64,000 nucleotides of DNA, taken from positions 1 through 64,000 of the forward strand of contig JAIQES010000017.1 of the NCBI GenBank assembly GCA_020073705.1. Direction: 5' to 3'. Each line of letters starts with the position of its first letter. Positions within the stretch are counted from its first letter, which is position 1. The notes below the pieces were generated by a model, which saw only the letters and a list, made by a program, of their open reading frames with translations, searched no databases and had not been told where the DNA came from. The position numbers were made by a program, and so were the translations under genes. The stretch is from Terriglobia bacterium. Lineage in GTDB: Bacteria; Acidobacteriota; Terriglobia; Acidiferrales; UBA7541. Below, one piece after another: positions 1 through 8,289 of the stretch.

Positions 1-408
1 ACCCTGGTGGAGCGCCATTCGCGCTTTGTCATGCTGGTCCAGGTGCCCAGCAAGGACACGGCGACGGTGGTCGCTGCCCTGAGCCAGCACGTGCGCCAGC
101 TTCCGGCGACGCTGCGGCGCTCGTTGACCTGGGATCGCGGGCTGGAGATGGCCCAACACAAGAGCTTCACGGTGGCCACCGATGTGAAAGTCTACTTCTG
201 CGACCCGCAGAGTCCCTGGCAACGCGGCTCGAACGAAAACACCAACGGGCTGCTGCGACAATATTTCCCAAAGAGAACCGACCTGTCCGTCTATTCTCAA
301 TCCGAACTCGATGAAGTTGCGCTCCGATTAAATCAACGCCCGAGAAAAACGTTGGGCTTTGAAACTCCGGAGAGTAGACTCCAGGCCAGTGTTGCAATGA
401 CCCATTGA
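1..408 (+). CDS. IS30-family transposase, C-terminal part (cut by window start)
   Basis: The frame is open from the first base, so the gene begins outside the window and only the last 135 or so residues are seen. They match the end of the DDE catalytic domain of IS30-family transposases: an Asp in the LTWDRGLEM segment, then the WQRGSNENTNGLLRQYFPK block, which carries the last catalytic Glu, and the LNxRPRKTLGFxTPE tail. IS30 enzymes cut and join the ends of their own element. The sequence shows no frameshift, so the copy may be intact. The right terminal inverted repeat should lie in about 409-470, but the left end is needed to define it. Confidence 0.9.
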   Translation, partial: TLVERHSRFVMLVQVPSKDTATVVAALSQHVRQLPATLRRSLTWDRGLEMAQHKSFTVATDVKVYFCDPQSPWQRGSNENTNGLLRQYFPKRTDLSVYSQSELDEVALRLNQRPRKTLGFETPESRLQASVAMTH

Positions 409-496
409 GACCACCCCTCTTCTCGGAAACTGGCCCACTACGAGGAAAGCTTGTGTCTTGCCAGCAAGGCCGGGTCGAGTGTTTTCCCGAACAACT

Positions 497-1405
497 TCAC
501 GCTCTGCGTTCGAGCGCGTCGCGGTCCCACCGGGCGAGGATCGCCCCGGCTTCGTAGGTGGTTTGGCAAAAGTCGAGGATCGCCTGGTTTGGCGATGGCG
601 CGGTCCGCACATCGTCGTACTTGAGGATGAATTCTCCCATTTGTGTATCCCAGTGGGCTGCGTTCGGGCGCACGATTTCCTTTTCAAGCCCAGGAGGCGC
701 CGGCTTGGTGTAGGAATAGAAAGCTGCATGCGGGAACCGCCGATCGCCCGGCCAGAACCCGCAACTGATCACTTCGTGAGAGTAGGCCTCGCGCGTGAGC
801 GGATCGACGTCCTTTGGCAGCGAGACGCGCTGACCCGAAAAACGGGTCACGGCGATATCGAATGAGCCCCAGAAGAAATGTACGGGACTGCTCTTGCCGA
901 GGAAACGCGACCGGAATTCTTTCAGAATCCGATCGGAATTGATCAGGGTGCGGCGGAAGTTCTCGACGTGCTTCGTATCGTATGAGGCATGGTGCTGATC
1001 CTGGTCGAAAGGAGTCTTGTCGTCGAACTCGTCCGGTATGAGATTTAAGCTCACCTCGATTCCGAGCGAATGGAGACCCACCATGTACTCGGCGTAAAAA
1101 TCCGCGACAGACCGCGGATACAGCGCAATGCTATGTTCATTGCCCTCGCTGGTTCGAAGGGAGAGCTTGTGCTCGATAAAATTAAACTCCACTTCGAAAG
1201 TTTTGTGCCGAAACGGAATTGGTGAAGTGTTCAAACCCCTCGGCGTAACGTAGAGCGTCACGTTCCACCAATGATTTTCGAGCGGCGTGAGCGCCAGCCG
1301 TGTCTTTCCCACGATTTGCGTCCACATGTGGATGGTATCGCAGGTGTTCTCCCAGTCCGGGAAGGGAAGCGGAGGCCACTCAGGGGAAATCAAGTTCCAC
1401 CTCAT
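497..1405 (-). CDS. DUF5996 family protein
   Basis: This 302-residue protein has the length and pattern of the DUF5996 family: a WPPLPFPDWENTCDTIHMW start, a central ADFYAEYMVGLHSLGIEV region, the HFFWGSFDIAVTRFSGQR block, and an aromatic-rich end with FWPGDRRFPHAAFYSY. There is no signal peptide and no membrane segment, so it should be cytosolic. The biochemical role of the family is not known to me. The first codons overlap the end of the upstream zinc-finger gene by 26 bases, so the two are probably co-transcribed and translationally coupled. I would not assign an enzyme activity. Confidence 0.8.
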   Translation of the reverse strand: MRWNLISPEWPPLPFPDWENTCDTIHMWTQIVGKTRLALTPLENHWWNVTLYVTPRGLNTSPIPFRHKTFEVEFNFIEHKLSLRTSEGNEHSIALYPRSVADFYAEYMVGLHSLGIEVSLNLIPDEFDDKTPFDQDQHHASYDTKHVENFRRTLINSDRILKEFRSRFLGKSSPVHFFWGSFDIAVTRFSGQRVSLPKDVDPLTREAYSHEVISCGFWPGDRRFPHAAFYSYTKPAPPGLEKEIVRPNAAHWDTQMGEFILKYDDVRTAPSPNQAILDFCQTTYEAGAILARWDRDALERRA

Positions 1406-1643
1406 CGATGTAGCACCAGCCCCAGTTTTCCCCAGGCTCGATCGACTTTATGATCGGGTGCTTGGCCGAGTGGAAGTGTTTCGTCGCGTGCTGATTCTTT
1501 GACGAATCGCAGCAACCGACATTTCCACACGTCATGCATAACCGCAGGTGGACCCACGTGTCGCCCTTCTTGAGACACTCTTCACACGCGTGAGCATGTG
1601 GTTTCACGTCTCTAATCTGGTCGGTATGCGTGCAACCTTTCAT
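1380..1643 (-). CDS. UBP-type zinc finger protein
   Basis: An 87-residue protein beginning MKGCTHTDQI. The spaced Cys and His residues (CTH, CEEC, CMTCGNVGCCDSS, HATKHFHSAKHPI) and the end GWCYIDE are the signature of the ubiquitin-specific-protease type zinc finger (ZnF-UBP). In eukaryotes this domain binds the ubiquitin C terminus or histone deacetylase partners; small stand-alone bacterial versions have no established role. The start at 1643 was chosen because the residues upstream in the longer open frame (to 2168) have no family likeness and lie antisense to tilS. Its end overlaps the DUF5996 start. Confidence 0.8.
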   Translation of the reverse strand: MKGCTHTDQIRDVKPHAHACEECLKKGDTWVHLRLCMTCGNVGCCDSSKNQHATKHFHSAKHPIIKSIEPGENWGWCYIDEVELDFP

Positions 1644-1697
1644 CCGCTTATCCCTACGGGTGGTTTCTGCCACTAAGATACCAAAAATGAGGTGATT

Positions 1698-1718
1698 TAG
1701 CAGGCTGCGGAAAAAACT
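1698..1718 (+). repeat. Short dispersed repeat, copy A (GGCTGCGGAAAAA type)
   Basis: The 21 bases here are matched in inverted orientation at 7876-7895, differing only in the length of the A run, and by a weaker direct copy at 23755-23773. It sits in the gap between the zinc-finger gene and tilS. It could be the scar of a mobile element end or a dispersed intergenic repeat. Confidence 0.6.
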
Positions 1719-1846
1719 TAGATTTTTGTGACCAAGTGAAAGGTCACGATGCCGTAGGATGACAGCTTGGTCGTGTCTTGATTGTGCCTCGCGCGCTGCT
1801 GCTGCTACCATGCTTGAGAGGCAAGCCGCGCCATAATTTGTTTTCG

Positions 1847-3361
1847 ATGAAGCGCATCCTTTACCCACGCGTTCTTGAGACCATCGAACGGCATTCGATG
1901 ATGCGCCCGGGAGATTGCATCGGGATTGGCGTTTCGGGCGGAGCGGATTCAGTGGCTTTGCTGCGCCTGCTTGCCGAACTTCGATCACAGCTCGGAGTCC
2001 GGATTCTCGTCTTGCATTTCCACCATCAACTTCGCGGTGCGGAAGCGGACGAAGACGAACTCTTCGTTTCCGGGCTTGCGCGGCAGCTTGGCTTCGAATT
2101 CGTTTCGGAACGCGCCGATGTGGCCGGCGAGGCGCGACGCAACGGCTGGAATCTCGAAGACGCCGCACGGCGTTTGCGTTATCAATTTTTTGCTTCTGCG
2201 GCCGCTTCGCGTGGCCTGAGCCGCGTGGCCGTCGCGCATACGGCGGATGACCAGGCCGAGACGGTTTTGGCTCATCTGTTGCGCGGCACCGGTCCTGCGG
2301 GACTTGCAGGTATCTATCCCGTGGCCGGCCTGATCATTCGCCCCTTGCTGGATATTGGGCGCGACGAACTCCGCGATTATCTTTTGATCTTAAATCAGTC
2401 CTGGCGCGAGGACGCCACCAATCAGGACACATCCCGCATGCGCGCACGCATTCGCCACCAGCTTCTTCCGCTTCTCCAGCGGGATTTCGAACCTGCGACC
2501 GTTGCGCTCCTGGCGCGCCTGGCAGGCCTCGCGCGCGAAGAGGAAACCTTCTGGCGTGCGCTGGAGGATGAACGATTTGCGGCGCTGGTTTCGCGTGAAC
2601 CTGGGGGAGAGTTCTCGCTGGGTATTGCGGATTTGTTGTCCCCATTTCCGCCGCTCGCGCCCGAAAGCCGTGATGCCAGACGCGACGTGGGACGCGACGC
2701 GGGATTTCCCCGGGCGCCCGTGCTCGTGCTGACCCGGCGCTTGGTGCGGCGGATCTTCTTTGAGTTGCGCGGCAGCCGTCAACAGCTGACCGCCCGGCAC
2801 GTCGAGGACGTACTTCGTCTGGCTACAAAATCCCAGAGTGGCTCACGGATCGAGCTTCCCGGGGTGCTCGTGGAGCGCCTGTTCGACCGGCTGGTGTTTT
2901 CGCTCGTTTCTCCCACGGCGGGGGCCGAAAAAATTGGCGCGAAACATTTCTCCGGCCCACAATTTGAATACGCAATTGCCCTCCCCAGCGCTTCGGAGCC
3001 CGCGTGTATTGTCGTTCCGGAAATCCGTCGCCGGTTTAACCTGAAAGTGATTGACTGGTCTTCGGCGTCGCGGGAAACTACAAAGAGTTGGAGTATAATT
3101 GACTGTGATAGGCTCCGCTGGCCGCTAATCCTTCGGAACTGGCGTCCGGGTGACTGTTATCGTCCTTACCGGCGCCGCCGCGTGCGCAAGCTGAAGCGAT
3201 TGTTGCTGGAGTCCCGTATTCCTTTACGCGATCGCACAGGTTGGCCGGTGTTGACCAGTGCAGGGGTGCTGGTCTGGGCCTTGGGGTGTCCTGTGGCCGA
3301 TGAATTCGCTCCGCAGTCCGGAACACGAGCCGGTTTGCTGATTGCCGAGGAGGAATTCTGA
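1847..3361 (+). CDS. tilS: tRNA(Ile)-lysidine synthase
   Basis: TilS joins lysine to C34 of tRNA-Ile(CAU) using ATP, so that the tRNA reads AUA and is charged with isoleucine. The PP-loop SGGADS lies at residues 30-35, followed by the usual HHQLRG-like block (FHHQLRGAEADEDE) and the AHTADDQAETVLAHLLRGTG motif. The C terminus ends with the NWRPGDCYRP and KRLLLESRIPLRDR blocks of the TilS C-terminal domains. At 504 residues it is somewhat longer than usual. I chose the ATG at 1847 because the PP-loop normally begins 25-30 residues from the start; an ATG-less extension to 1778 is open but unlike the family. It heads tilS-hpt-ftsH. The substrate tRNA gene is also in this window. Confidence 0.93.
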   Translation: MKRILYPRVLETIERHSMMRPGDCIGIGVSGGADSVALLRLLAELRSQLGVRILVLHFHHQLRGAEADEDELFVSGLARQLGFEFVSERADVAGEARRNGWNLEDAARRLRYQFFASAAASRGLSRVAVAHTADDQAETVLAHLLRGTGPAGLAGIYPVAGLIIRPLLDIGRDELRDYLLILNQSWREDATNQDTSRMRARIRHQLLPLLQRDFEPATVALLARLAGLAREEETFWRALEDERFAALVSREPGGEFSLGIADLLSPFPPLAPESRDARRDVGRDAGFPRAPVLVLTRRLVRRIFFELRGSRQQLTARHVEDVLRLATKSQSGSRIELPGVLVERLFDRLVFSLVSPTAGAEKIGAKHFSGPQFEYAIALPSASEPACIVVPEIRRRFNLKVIDWSSASRETTKSWSIIDCDRLRWPLILRNWRPGDCYRPYRRRRVRKLKRLLLESRIPLRDRTGWPVLTSAGVLVWALGCPVADEFAPQSGTRAGLLIAEEEF

Positions 3362-3375
3362 AGGCCCGGCTCAAG

Positions 3376-3927
3376 ATGCTGTATTCTGCGCCGCGGCTGG
3401 CAGCCCGCGTCGCGGAGCTGGGTCGCGCCATCTCCCGCGATTTCGCGGGGCGTACTGTGGACGTAGTGGTTGTCCTGGAAAGCTCGTTTATTTTTGCGGC
3501 GGATCTGATGCGGCGCATTTCCCAGCCTGTGGTCTGCCATTTTGTCCGCTCGGACATCCGCGATCTAAAGCAATCCGGATTCGACCGGCGCGAGATTTTT
3601 TTCTCGCAGCCACCCCGACTCGCGGGGCGCGATGTTCTCTTGGTGGATGCGGTACTAAATACGGGTATCACGCAGGACTTCCTGTACAAGCGCCTGCTGG
3701 AATCCGGGCCGCGGTCGTTGCGTCTGGCCGTTTTGGTGGATAAGCCCCGCCACCGCCGCGTGGATCTAAAGCCGGATTACTTTGGCTTCGCTGTTGCATC
3801 TAATTATTTGGTGGGATACGGTCTGGCCGGAAGTCGGGGCTGGTTTCGTAATTTGCCCTATATTGGCGTGCGTCCTTCGCAAGGCCGCCGCGTTGCTCGC
3901 GCCGGGAAAATCCGGCAGGTGAGGTAA
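3376..3927 (+). CDS. hpt: Hypoxanthine phosphoribosyltransferase-like protein with altered PRPP motif
   Basis: The protein (183 residues) sits between tilS and ftsH, the classic place of hpt/hprT, whose product makes IMP or GMP from hypoxanthine or guanine and PRPP. Family marks are the early VVVLESSFIFAADLMR segment and the late GYGLAG..FRNLPYIGV block. The PRPP-binding motif reads VLLVDAVLNTGIT, where HPRTs have VEDIIDTG: the Glu-Asp pair becomes Asp-Ala and the catalytic-base Asp becomes Asn. The pattern VDxxLxTG resembles uracil phosphoribosyltransferases. It may therefore have a shifted substrate, low activity, or a regulatory role. The frame is intact and spacing to both neighbours is short, so it is probably expressed in one operon. 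Confidence 0.75.
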   Translation: MLYSAPRLAARVAELGRAISRDFAGRTVDVVVVLESSFIFAADLMRRISQPVVCHFVRSDIRDLKQSGFDRREIFFSQPPRLAGRDVLLVDAVLNTGITQDFLYKRLLESGPRSLRLAVLVDKPRHRRVDLKPDYFGFAVASNYLVGYGLAGSRGWFRNLPYIGVRPSQGRRVARAGKIRQVR

Positions 3928-3930
3928 GTC

Positions 3931-5862
3931 GTGAACCCGAGTTCGACCTTAAAGACGGTCATGTTTTGGTTGTTTATCGTCATGCTGGGCGTTCTGCTCT
4001 GGACGCTAGTCTCGAAGAGCAACCCGTCGGCCCGTGAAGAAGAGCCCAGCTACAGCGAGTTTATGGCGCAGGTGGACCGCGGCAACGTCAAGGAAGTCAC
4101 GTTGTACCTCTCCCCCACGAGCTACGAAGTAGAAGGCGAATATCGTGAGCCCTCCAAGAAATTCCGTACCACGATCTTCAAGGAATCGGCTCCCGACCTG
4201 ACCAAGACGCTGCGCGACAAGCAGGTCCTGATCAGCGTCAAGGAAGTCAATCGCGCGGACTGGGTCACCTTCCTGTTGAATGCGGCGCCGCTGTTTTTGC
4301 TGGTGGCGTTCTGGATCTTCATGATGCGCCAGATGCAGGCCGGCGGAAACAAGGCGCTGAGCTTCGGCAAGTCGCGCGCCCGGCTGCTCACGGCGCAGCA
4401 GAAGAAGGCGACGTTTAAGGATGTCGCGGGCACCGATGAAGCGAAGGAAGAATTACAGGAAATCATCGAATTCTTGAAGGATCCGCAGAAGTTCCAGAAG
4501 CTGGGCGGACGCATTCCGAAGGGGGTCTTGCTGGTCGGCCCTCCGGGCACGGGGAAGACGCTGCTGGCGCGCGCCATTGCGGGCGAAGCCAACGTTCCGT
4601 TCTTTTCCATCTCCGGCTCTGATTTCGTGGAGATGTTTGTGGGCGTTGGCGCGAGCCGCGTCCGCGACCTGTTCGAACAGGGCAAGAAGAATGCGCCCTG
4701 CATCATCTTTATCGACGAAATTGACGCTGTCGGTCGCCATCGCGGCGCGGGCCTGGGCGGCGGCCACGACGAACGCGAGCAGACGCTCAATGCGCTGCTG
4801 GTCGAAATGGACGGCTTCGAATCGAATGAGGGCGTCATCCTCATCGCCGCCACAAACCGACCCGATGTGCTTGATCCGGCACTGCTTCGTCCCGGCCGCT
4901 TCGACCGCCGCGTGGTCGTGCCGCGCCCGGACATCAAGGGCCGCGAAGAAATTCTTCGCGTGCATGTGCGGAAAGTGCCCCTATCCGAGGACGTAGATCT
5001 GTCCGTCATTGCTCGCGGTACGCCCGGTTTTTCCGGCGCCGACCTGGCCAATCTGGTGAACGAGGCCGCGCTATGGGCCGCCCGGCAGAGCCGCAAATTT
5101 GTAATCATGGCTGATTTCGAGATGTCCAAGGATAAAGTCCTGATGGGCGTCGAACGCAAGTCGATGATTCTTTCGGAAGAAGAAAAGCGCAATACCGCGT
5201 ATCACGAGGGGGGCCACGCGTTGGTGGCGGCCATGACCCCGGGCACCGATCCGCTGCACAAAGTCACGATTATCCCGCGCGGCATGGCGCTCGGCCTGAC
5301 GATGCAGCTTCCCATCGACGATAAGCACACGTATACGAAAACCTATCTTGAAGGGACGCTCACCGTGCTGATGGGCGGCCGATGCGCCGAGGAGATTTTC
5401 CTGGGACATATCACCACCGGTGCGGGCAACGACATCGAGCGCGCCACGGAGATCGCCCGGAAGATGGTCTGCGACTGGGGGATGAGCGCTCTGGGGCCGC
5501 TGGCCTTCGGCAAGAAGGAAGAAGCGATCTTCCTGGGCCGCGAAATCGCGCAACACCGCGACTACTCGGAAGATACCGCCATTCATATTGACCAGGAAGT
5601 GCGGCGCATTGTTACGGCGGCCTACGAGAATGCGCGGAACCTTTTGGAGAACAACCGCGACACGCTCGAGCGCATCGCGCAGGCCCTGCTGGAACGTGAA
5701 GTCCTCGATGCCGCAGAGTTGAAGCTGATCCTTGAGGGCAAGCCGCTGCCGGAAAAGGTCCAGCCTGCACCGCCTTCGCCACCGCAGCCTCTGCCCGGCG
5801 CCGAGCCGAAACAAGCGCCACGCCCGGAGTTGCGCACCGCTCCCGGTTTCAGCAAAGGCTGA
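3931..5862 (+). CDS. ftsH: ATP-dependent zinc metalloprotease FtsH
   Basis: FtsH is a membrane-bound hexameric AAA+ protease that removes misassembled membrane proteins and some regulators. Two membrane segments are visible (about residues 11-27 and 112-134) with a periplasmic loop between them. Walker A GPPGTGKT is at 203-210, Walker B is IIFIDEIDA, and the second region of homology is [17 protein letters not shown]. The zinc site HEGGH is at 425-429 and the third zinc ligand region is near [11 protein letters not shown]. The C-terminal tail is rich in proline. Start is a GTG 3 bases after hpt, with a purine-rich GAGGTAAG just upstream. Length of 643 residues is normal. Confidence 0.97.
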   Translation: MNPSSTLKTVMFWLFIVMLGVLLWTLVSKSNPSAREEEPSYSEFMAQVDRGNVKEVTLYLSPTSYEVEGEYREPSKKFRTTIFKESAPDLTKTLRDKQVLISVKEVNRADWVTFLLNAAPLFLLVAFWIFMMRQMQAGGNKALSFGKSRARLLTAQQKKATFKDVAGTDEAKEELQEIIEFLKDPQKFQKLGGRIPKGVLLVGPPGTGKTLLARAIAGEANVPFFSISGSDFVEMFVGVGASRVRDLFEQGKKNAPCIIFIDEIDAVGRHRGAGLGGGHDEREQTLNALLVEMDGFESNEGVILIAATNRPDVLDPALLRPGRFDRRVVVPRPDIKGREEILRVHVRKVPLSEDVDLSVIARGTPGFSGADLANLVNEAALWAARQSRKFVIMADFEMSKDKVLMGVERKSMILSEEEKRNTAYHEGGHALVAAMTPGTDPLHKVTIIPRGMALGLTMQLPIDDKHTYTKTYLEGTLTVLMGGRCAEEIFLGHITTGAGNDIERATEIARKMVCDWGMSALGPLAFGKKEEAIFLGREIAQHRDYSEDTAIHIDQEVRRIVTAAYENARNLLENNRDTLERIAQALLEREVLDAAELKLILEGKPLPEKVQPAPPSPPQPLPGAEPKQAPRPELRTAPGFSKG

Positions 5863-5983
5863 CCGGCTGTAGCACCGCCAAACGCAAAATTTCAAGCAAA
5901 TGAGTCGTACCTGCCTAGCCAGACCTGTTCGGGACAATCAACAAGGTGATCCTGGAGAGGCATTTCTGGCGTAGAATACCGGC

Positions 5984-6292
5984 ATGACGAAGAAATCCAC
6001 TGCGCCGATTGAAGTGACTTGCCCCTGCTGCCAGGCGAAACTCACGGTGGATACGGAACTCTGCGTGGTGCTCTCGCACGCGGCGCCGCCCAAGGCCGCC
6101 CGCGACGTCGACATCAGTGACGCCGCGCGCATCCTGGCGGAACAGGCTCGCAAGCGGGAAGACAAGTTCCGCAATTCCTGGGAAGCCGAAAGCAAGAAAG
6201 AAGACGTCCTCAATCGTAAATTCGAGGAAGCCCTTAAAAAGGCCAAGGACCAGCCCTCCGAAAAGCCAATGCGGGATTTCGACCTCGAATAG
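5984..6292 (+). CDS. Small zinc-ribbon-like hypothetical protein
   Basis: A 102-residue soluble protein. The N-terminal third holds a CPCC knuckle (residues about 13-16) after a beta-strand-like IEVT stretch, suggesting half a zinc ribbon. The rest is highly charged, rich in Glu, Lys and Arg, and likely helical (about residues 45-95). I do not recognise a named family. A TAGAAT box at 5972-5977 ends only 6 bases before the ATG, so the transcript may be leaderless. It is followed by the VWA gene after 21 bases. Confidence 0.65.
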   Translation: MTKKSTAPIEVTCPCCQAKLTVDTELCVVLSHAAPPKAARDVDISDAARILAEQARKREDKFRNSWEAESKKEDVLNRKFEEALKKAKDQPSEKPMRDFDLE

Positions 6293-6313
6293 CGCATCTG
6301 GCATACTGAGGTC

Positions 6314-7513
6314 GTGTCTCGGACCATCGCTTCCGTCGTTTTCAGCGCGCTCGCCGCGTTGACCACTTTCCAGGCAGACTCTGCCAATGCCGGTGCGCAG
6401 CCATCGCAGGCCGCTTCACCGGCGAAATCTCAAAAACTTCCACGCCCGCAACCCCTCGGCCGCGGTGCACTGTTCGAACGCGACCCGATCTCGGGCGAGT
6501 TGCACGCATCTGTGGAGGGTGCTGGCGAAAGCTCGGCTGGTGCAGGAACCATCCGTTCGCGCGTCACCCTTGTGCAGGTAGCGTGTACGGTAGCCGCTCC
6601 GGACGGAACGCAGGTCCGCGGCCTCACCCAAGAGAATTTTCACCTCTACGAGGATGGCGTACCGCAGGAAATCGCTTCCTTCGATGCGTCGGCTACGCCG
6701 GCTAGCATCGCGCTCATACTCGATGCCAGCCCGAGCATATTTCGCGAACTGGCGGAGATGCGCGGTGCCGCACGCGCACTTGCCACGAATCTATCGCCCG
6801 CGGATGAGATCGCCGTGGTGTCTTTTTCTGCAGAGGCTCACCTGTTGTTGCCGTTCTCGACGAATCGAGGGCTTCTGAACCGCGCGCTTGCGTCGAAGAA
6901 TCTGGCCCGCGTGGAAGACTCTTCGGAGTCGAAAATTTACCAATCGGTCTTTCTCACTGCGCGCGAACTGTTTTGGGGCCGCACGGGACGTAAGGCTATT
7001 GTTCTGCTGACCGACGGGCAGGACAGCGGACTGGGCCTTACGTGGGACGCGGCAAGCGCGCAGCCTTTGCCGGGTGCGGCCGCATCAAGGCTCGCATTTG
7101 ACGATGTGGCGCGCGAACTCGGCGCGGACGGCATCGCGCTCTTTATCGTCTCCACCGAGAACCGCCCGCGCGCAATGACCACCGCCTGGCTCGAAGCGCA
7201 TCAAGGCCAGATGCTGGTCACGCCACAAGCACGAAAGCAGGACATGCCGCACTACACGCTGTATCTCGCTGAACTGGCCCGCCGCGTGGGAGGCCAGCTC
7301 TATTTCCTCCGCGAAATCGGAAATCTGAACGAGATCTATCGCCGCATCGCCCTCGCGATCAGCGCGCAATACACCCTGGGCTACTATCCTTCTGCGGGAA
7401 CCGCGCGGCCCGGCTGGCGCTCGCTCCGCGTGGAGCTTACTAGCGGCGCGCAAGTTCCGCCCGGCTCAAGACTCACGCATCGCGGTTCATATTACATTTC
7501 CGCATTTCAGTAA
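6314..7513 (+). CDS. VWFA-related acidobacterial-type secreted protein
   Basis: This 399-residue protein starts with a signal peptide (about residues 1-26, cut after SANA). From about residue 75 it follows the VWFA-related acidobacterial domain pattern: a beta-rich lead with VRGLTQENFHLYEDGVPQEI, then the von Willebrand A core with the metal-ion-dependent adhesion site DASPS near residue 137, and a second MIDAS-side segment IVLLTDGQDSG. The end IAxQYTLGYYP matches the same family. Such proteins are numerous in Acidobacteriota and are thought to bind other proteins outside the cell; the partner is unknown. The start is a GTG. Confidence 0.85.
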   Translation: MSRTIASVVFSALAALTTFQADSANAGAQPSQAASPAKSQKLPRPQPLGRGALFERDPISGELHASVEGAGESSAGAGTIRSRVTLVQVACTVAAPDGTQVRGLTQENFHLYEDGVPQEIASFDASATPASIALILDASPSIFRELAEMRGAARALATNLSPADEIAVVSFSAEAHLLLPFSTNRGLLNRALASKNLARVEDSSESKIYQSVFLTARELFWGRTGRKAIVLLTDGQDSGLGLTWDAASAQPLPGAAASRLAFDDVARELGADGIALFIVSTENRPRAMTTAWLEAHQGQMLVTPQARKQDMPHYTLYLAELARRVGGQLYFLREIGNLNEIYRRIALAISAQYTLGYYPSAGTARPGWRSLRVELTSGAQVPPGSRLTHRGSYYISAFQ

Positions 7514-7584
7514 CACAGCCGGGCAAGACACAGCGCTCGTCGAATAAGAAAGGTATCCACCCAGGTGTTAAGAAGGGGGCGCCG

Positions 7585-7863
7585 ATGGCGGCAAAAATAA
7601 CAGTCGAAAAAATAGATAACTCCGAGTTTCACGCGCGAATTATCGAAGGCGGAAGCGAATCCTCTCATCACGTCACGCTCAGTCCGAAGGATTACACAAG
7701 ACTGACAGGCGGGAAGGCAGAGCCGGAGGAACTCGTGCGGCGGTCGTTTGAATTTCTGCTGGAACGCGAGCCAAAGGAATCCATCCTCAGCCGTTTTGAC
7801 TTGTCGGTGATCAGCCGCTATTTCCCGGAATTCGACCGCGAGATCAAACGCCGGCTGTCGTAG
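7585..7863 (+). CDS. Conserved hypothetical protein
   Basis: A 92-residue soluble protein with no membrane segment. It contains a beta-type N-terminal half (KITVEKI, EFHARIIEG, SSHHVTLS) and a helical C-terminal half with LVRRSFEFLLEREPKESI and YFPEFDREIKRRL. Short proteins with this ending are common in several phyla, but no function is known to me. An AAGAAGGGGG ribosome-binding stretch precedes the ATG. It stands alone between the VWA gene and an inverted copy of the dispersed repeat. Confidence 0.7.
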   Translation: MAAKITVEKIDNSEFHARIIEGGSESSHHVTLSPKDYTRLTGGKAEPEELVRRSFEFLLEREPKESILSRFDLSVISRYFPEFDREIKRRLS

Positions 7864-7875
7864 GGGATTCCAAAG

Positions 7876-7895
7876 AGTTTTTCCGCAGCCTGCTA
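7876..7895 (-). repeat. Short dispersed repeat, copy B (inverted to copy A)
   Basis: Reverse complement of 1698-1718 with one fewer A. The TAG stop codon of the minus-strand gene at 7893 lies inside this copy. Copies A and B bracket the 6.2 kb tilS to 7863 block in opposite orientation. Confidence 0.6.
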
Positions 7896-8288
7896 GGGTT
7901 TGATGGAAACGTCGTAATACGCCACGGTGCTGCCTTCGCCGCGGATGGGCTCGATTCGCACGATTTCAAAGTGGCCCTGGCGCAGATCCTGAATGTTCTT
8001 TTGTACCGTCGCATGAAGATCGTGTTCGAGTTCAGGCGTTCGGATCGGCGAGGCGAGCAGGCGCGCGTCCACACGATAGGTAGCGATTTGACCCGGCGCC
8101 ATGCCGCGCAGCTGGATCATCGCCTGCGAGGGCGGCGGGCCGATCGGGGGCTGATCATTGAAGTGAATGATGCGCGGCGAGAAGAAGACAAACAGGACGA
8201 TCCCGATGACCGCGATGTCGTACTGCCACGTTCCGCGCTCATAGGACCAGAACGCCACCCGCACGATGCCTCGCCAGAGCGTTCGCAT
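7893..8288 (-). CDS. Single-pass membrane hypothetical protein
   Basis: A 131-residue protein with one membrane segment (about residues 24-42, IAVIGIVLFVFFSPRII) followed by an exported or cytoplasmic alpha/beta domain ending YYDVSIKP. The start chosen (ATG at 8288) lies one base beyond the stop of the ABC ATPase gene, which implies translational coupling; a start 27 bases further upstream is possible. I do not recognise a family. The context suggests a helper of the ABC ATPase, but there is no permease nearby, so this is only a guess. Confidence 0.6.
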   Translation of the reverse strand: MRTLWRGIVRVAFWSYERGTWQYDIAVIGIVLFVFFSPRIIHFNDQPPIGPPPSQAMIQLRGMAPGQIATYRVDARLLASPIRTPELEHDLHATVQKNIQDLRQGHFEIVRIEPIRGEGSTVAYYDVSIKP

Positions 8289-8289
8289 A

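Noticed and set aside
4122-5192. Long minus-strand open frame (356 residues) inside ftsH
   Set aside because: It is a Ser/Arg-rich shadow of the high-GC ftsH gene and has no domain pattern.
5071-5937. Minus-strand frame of 288 residues over the end of ftsH
   Set aside because: Composition of an antisense shadow (rich in Arg and Leu) and no family likeness.
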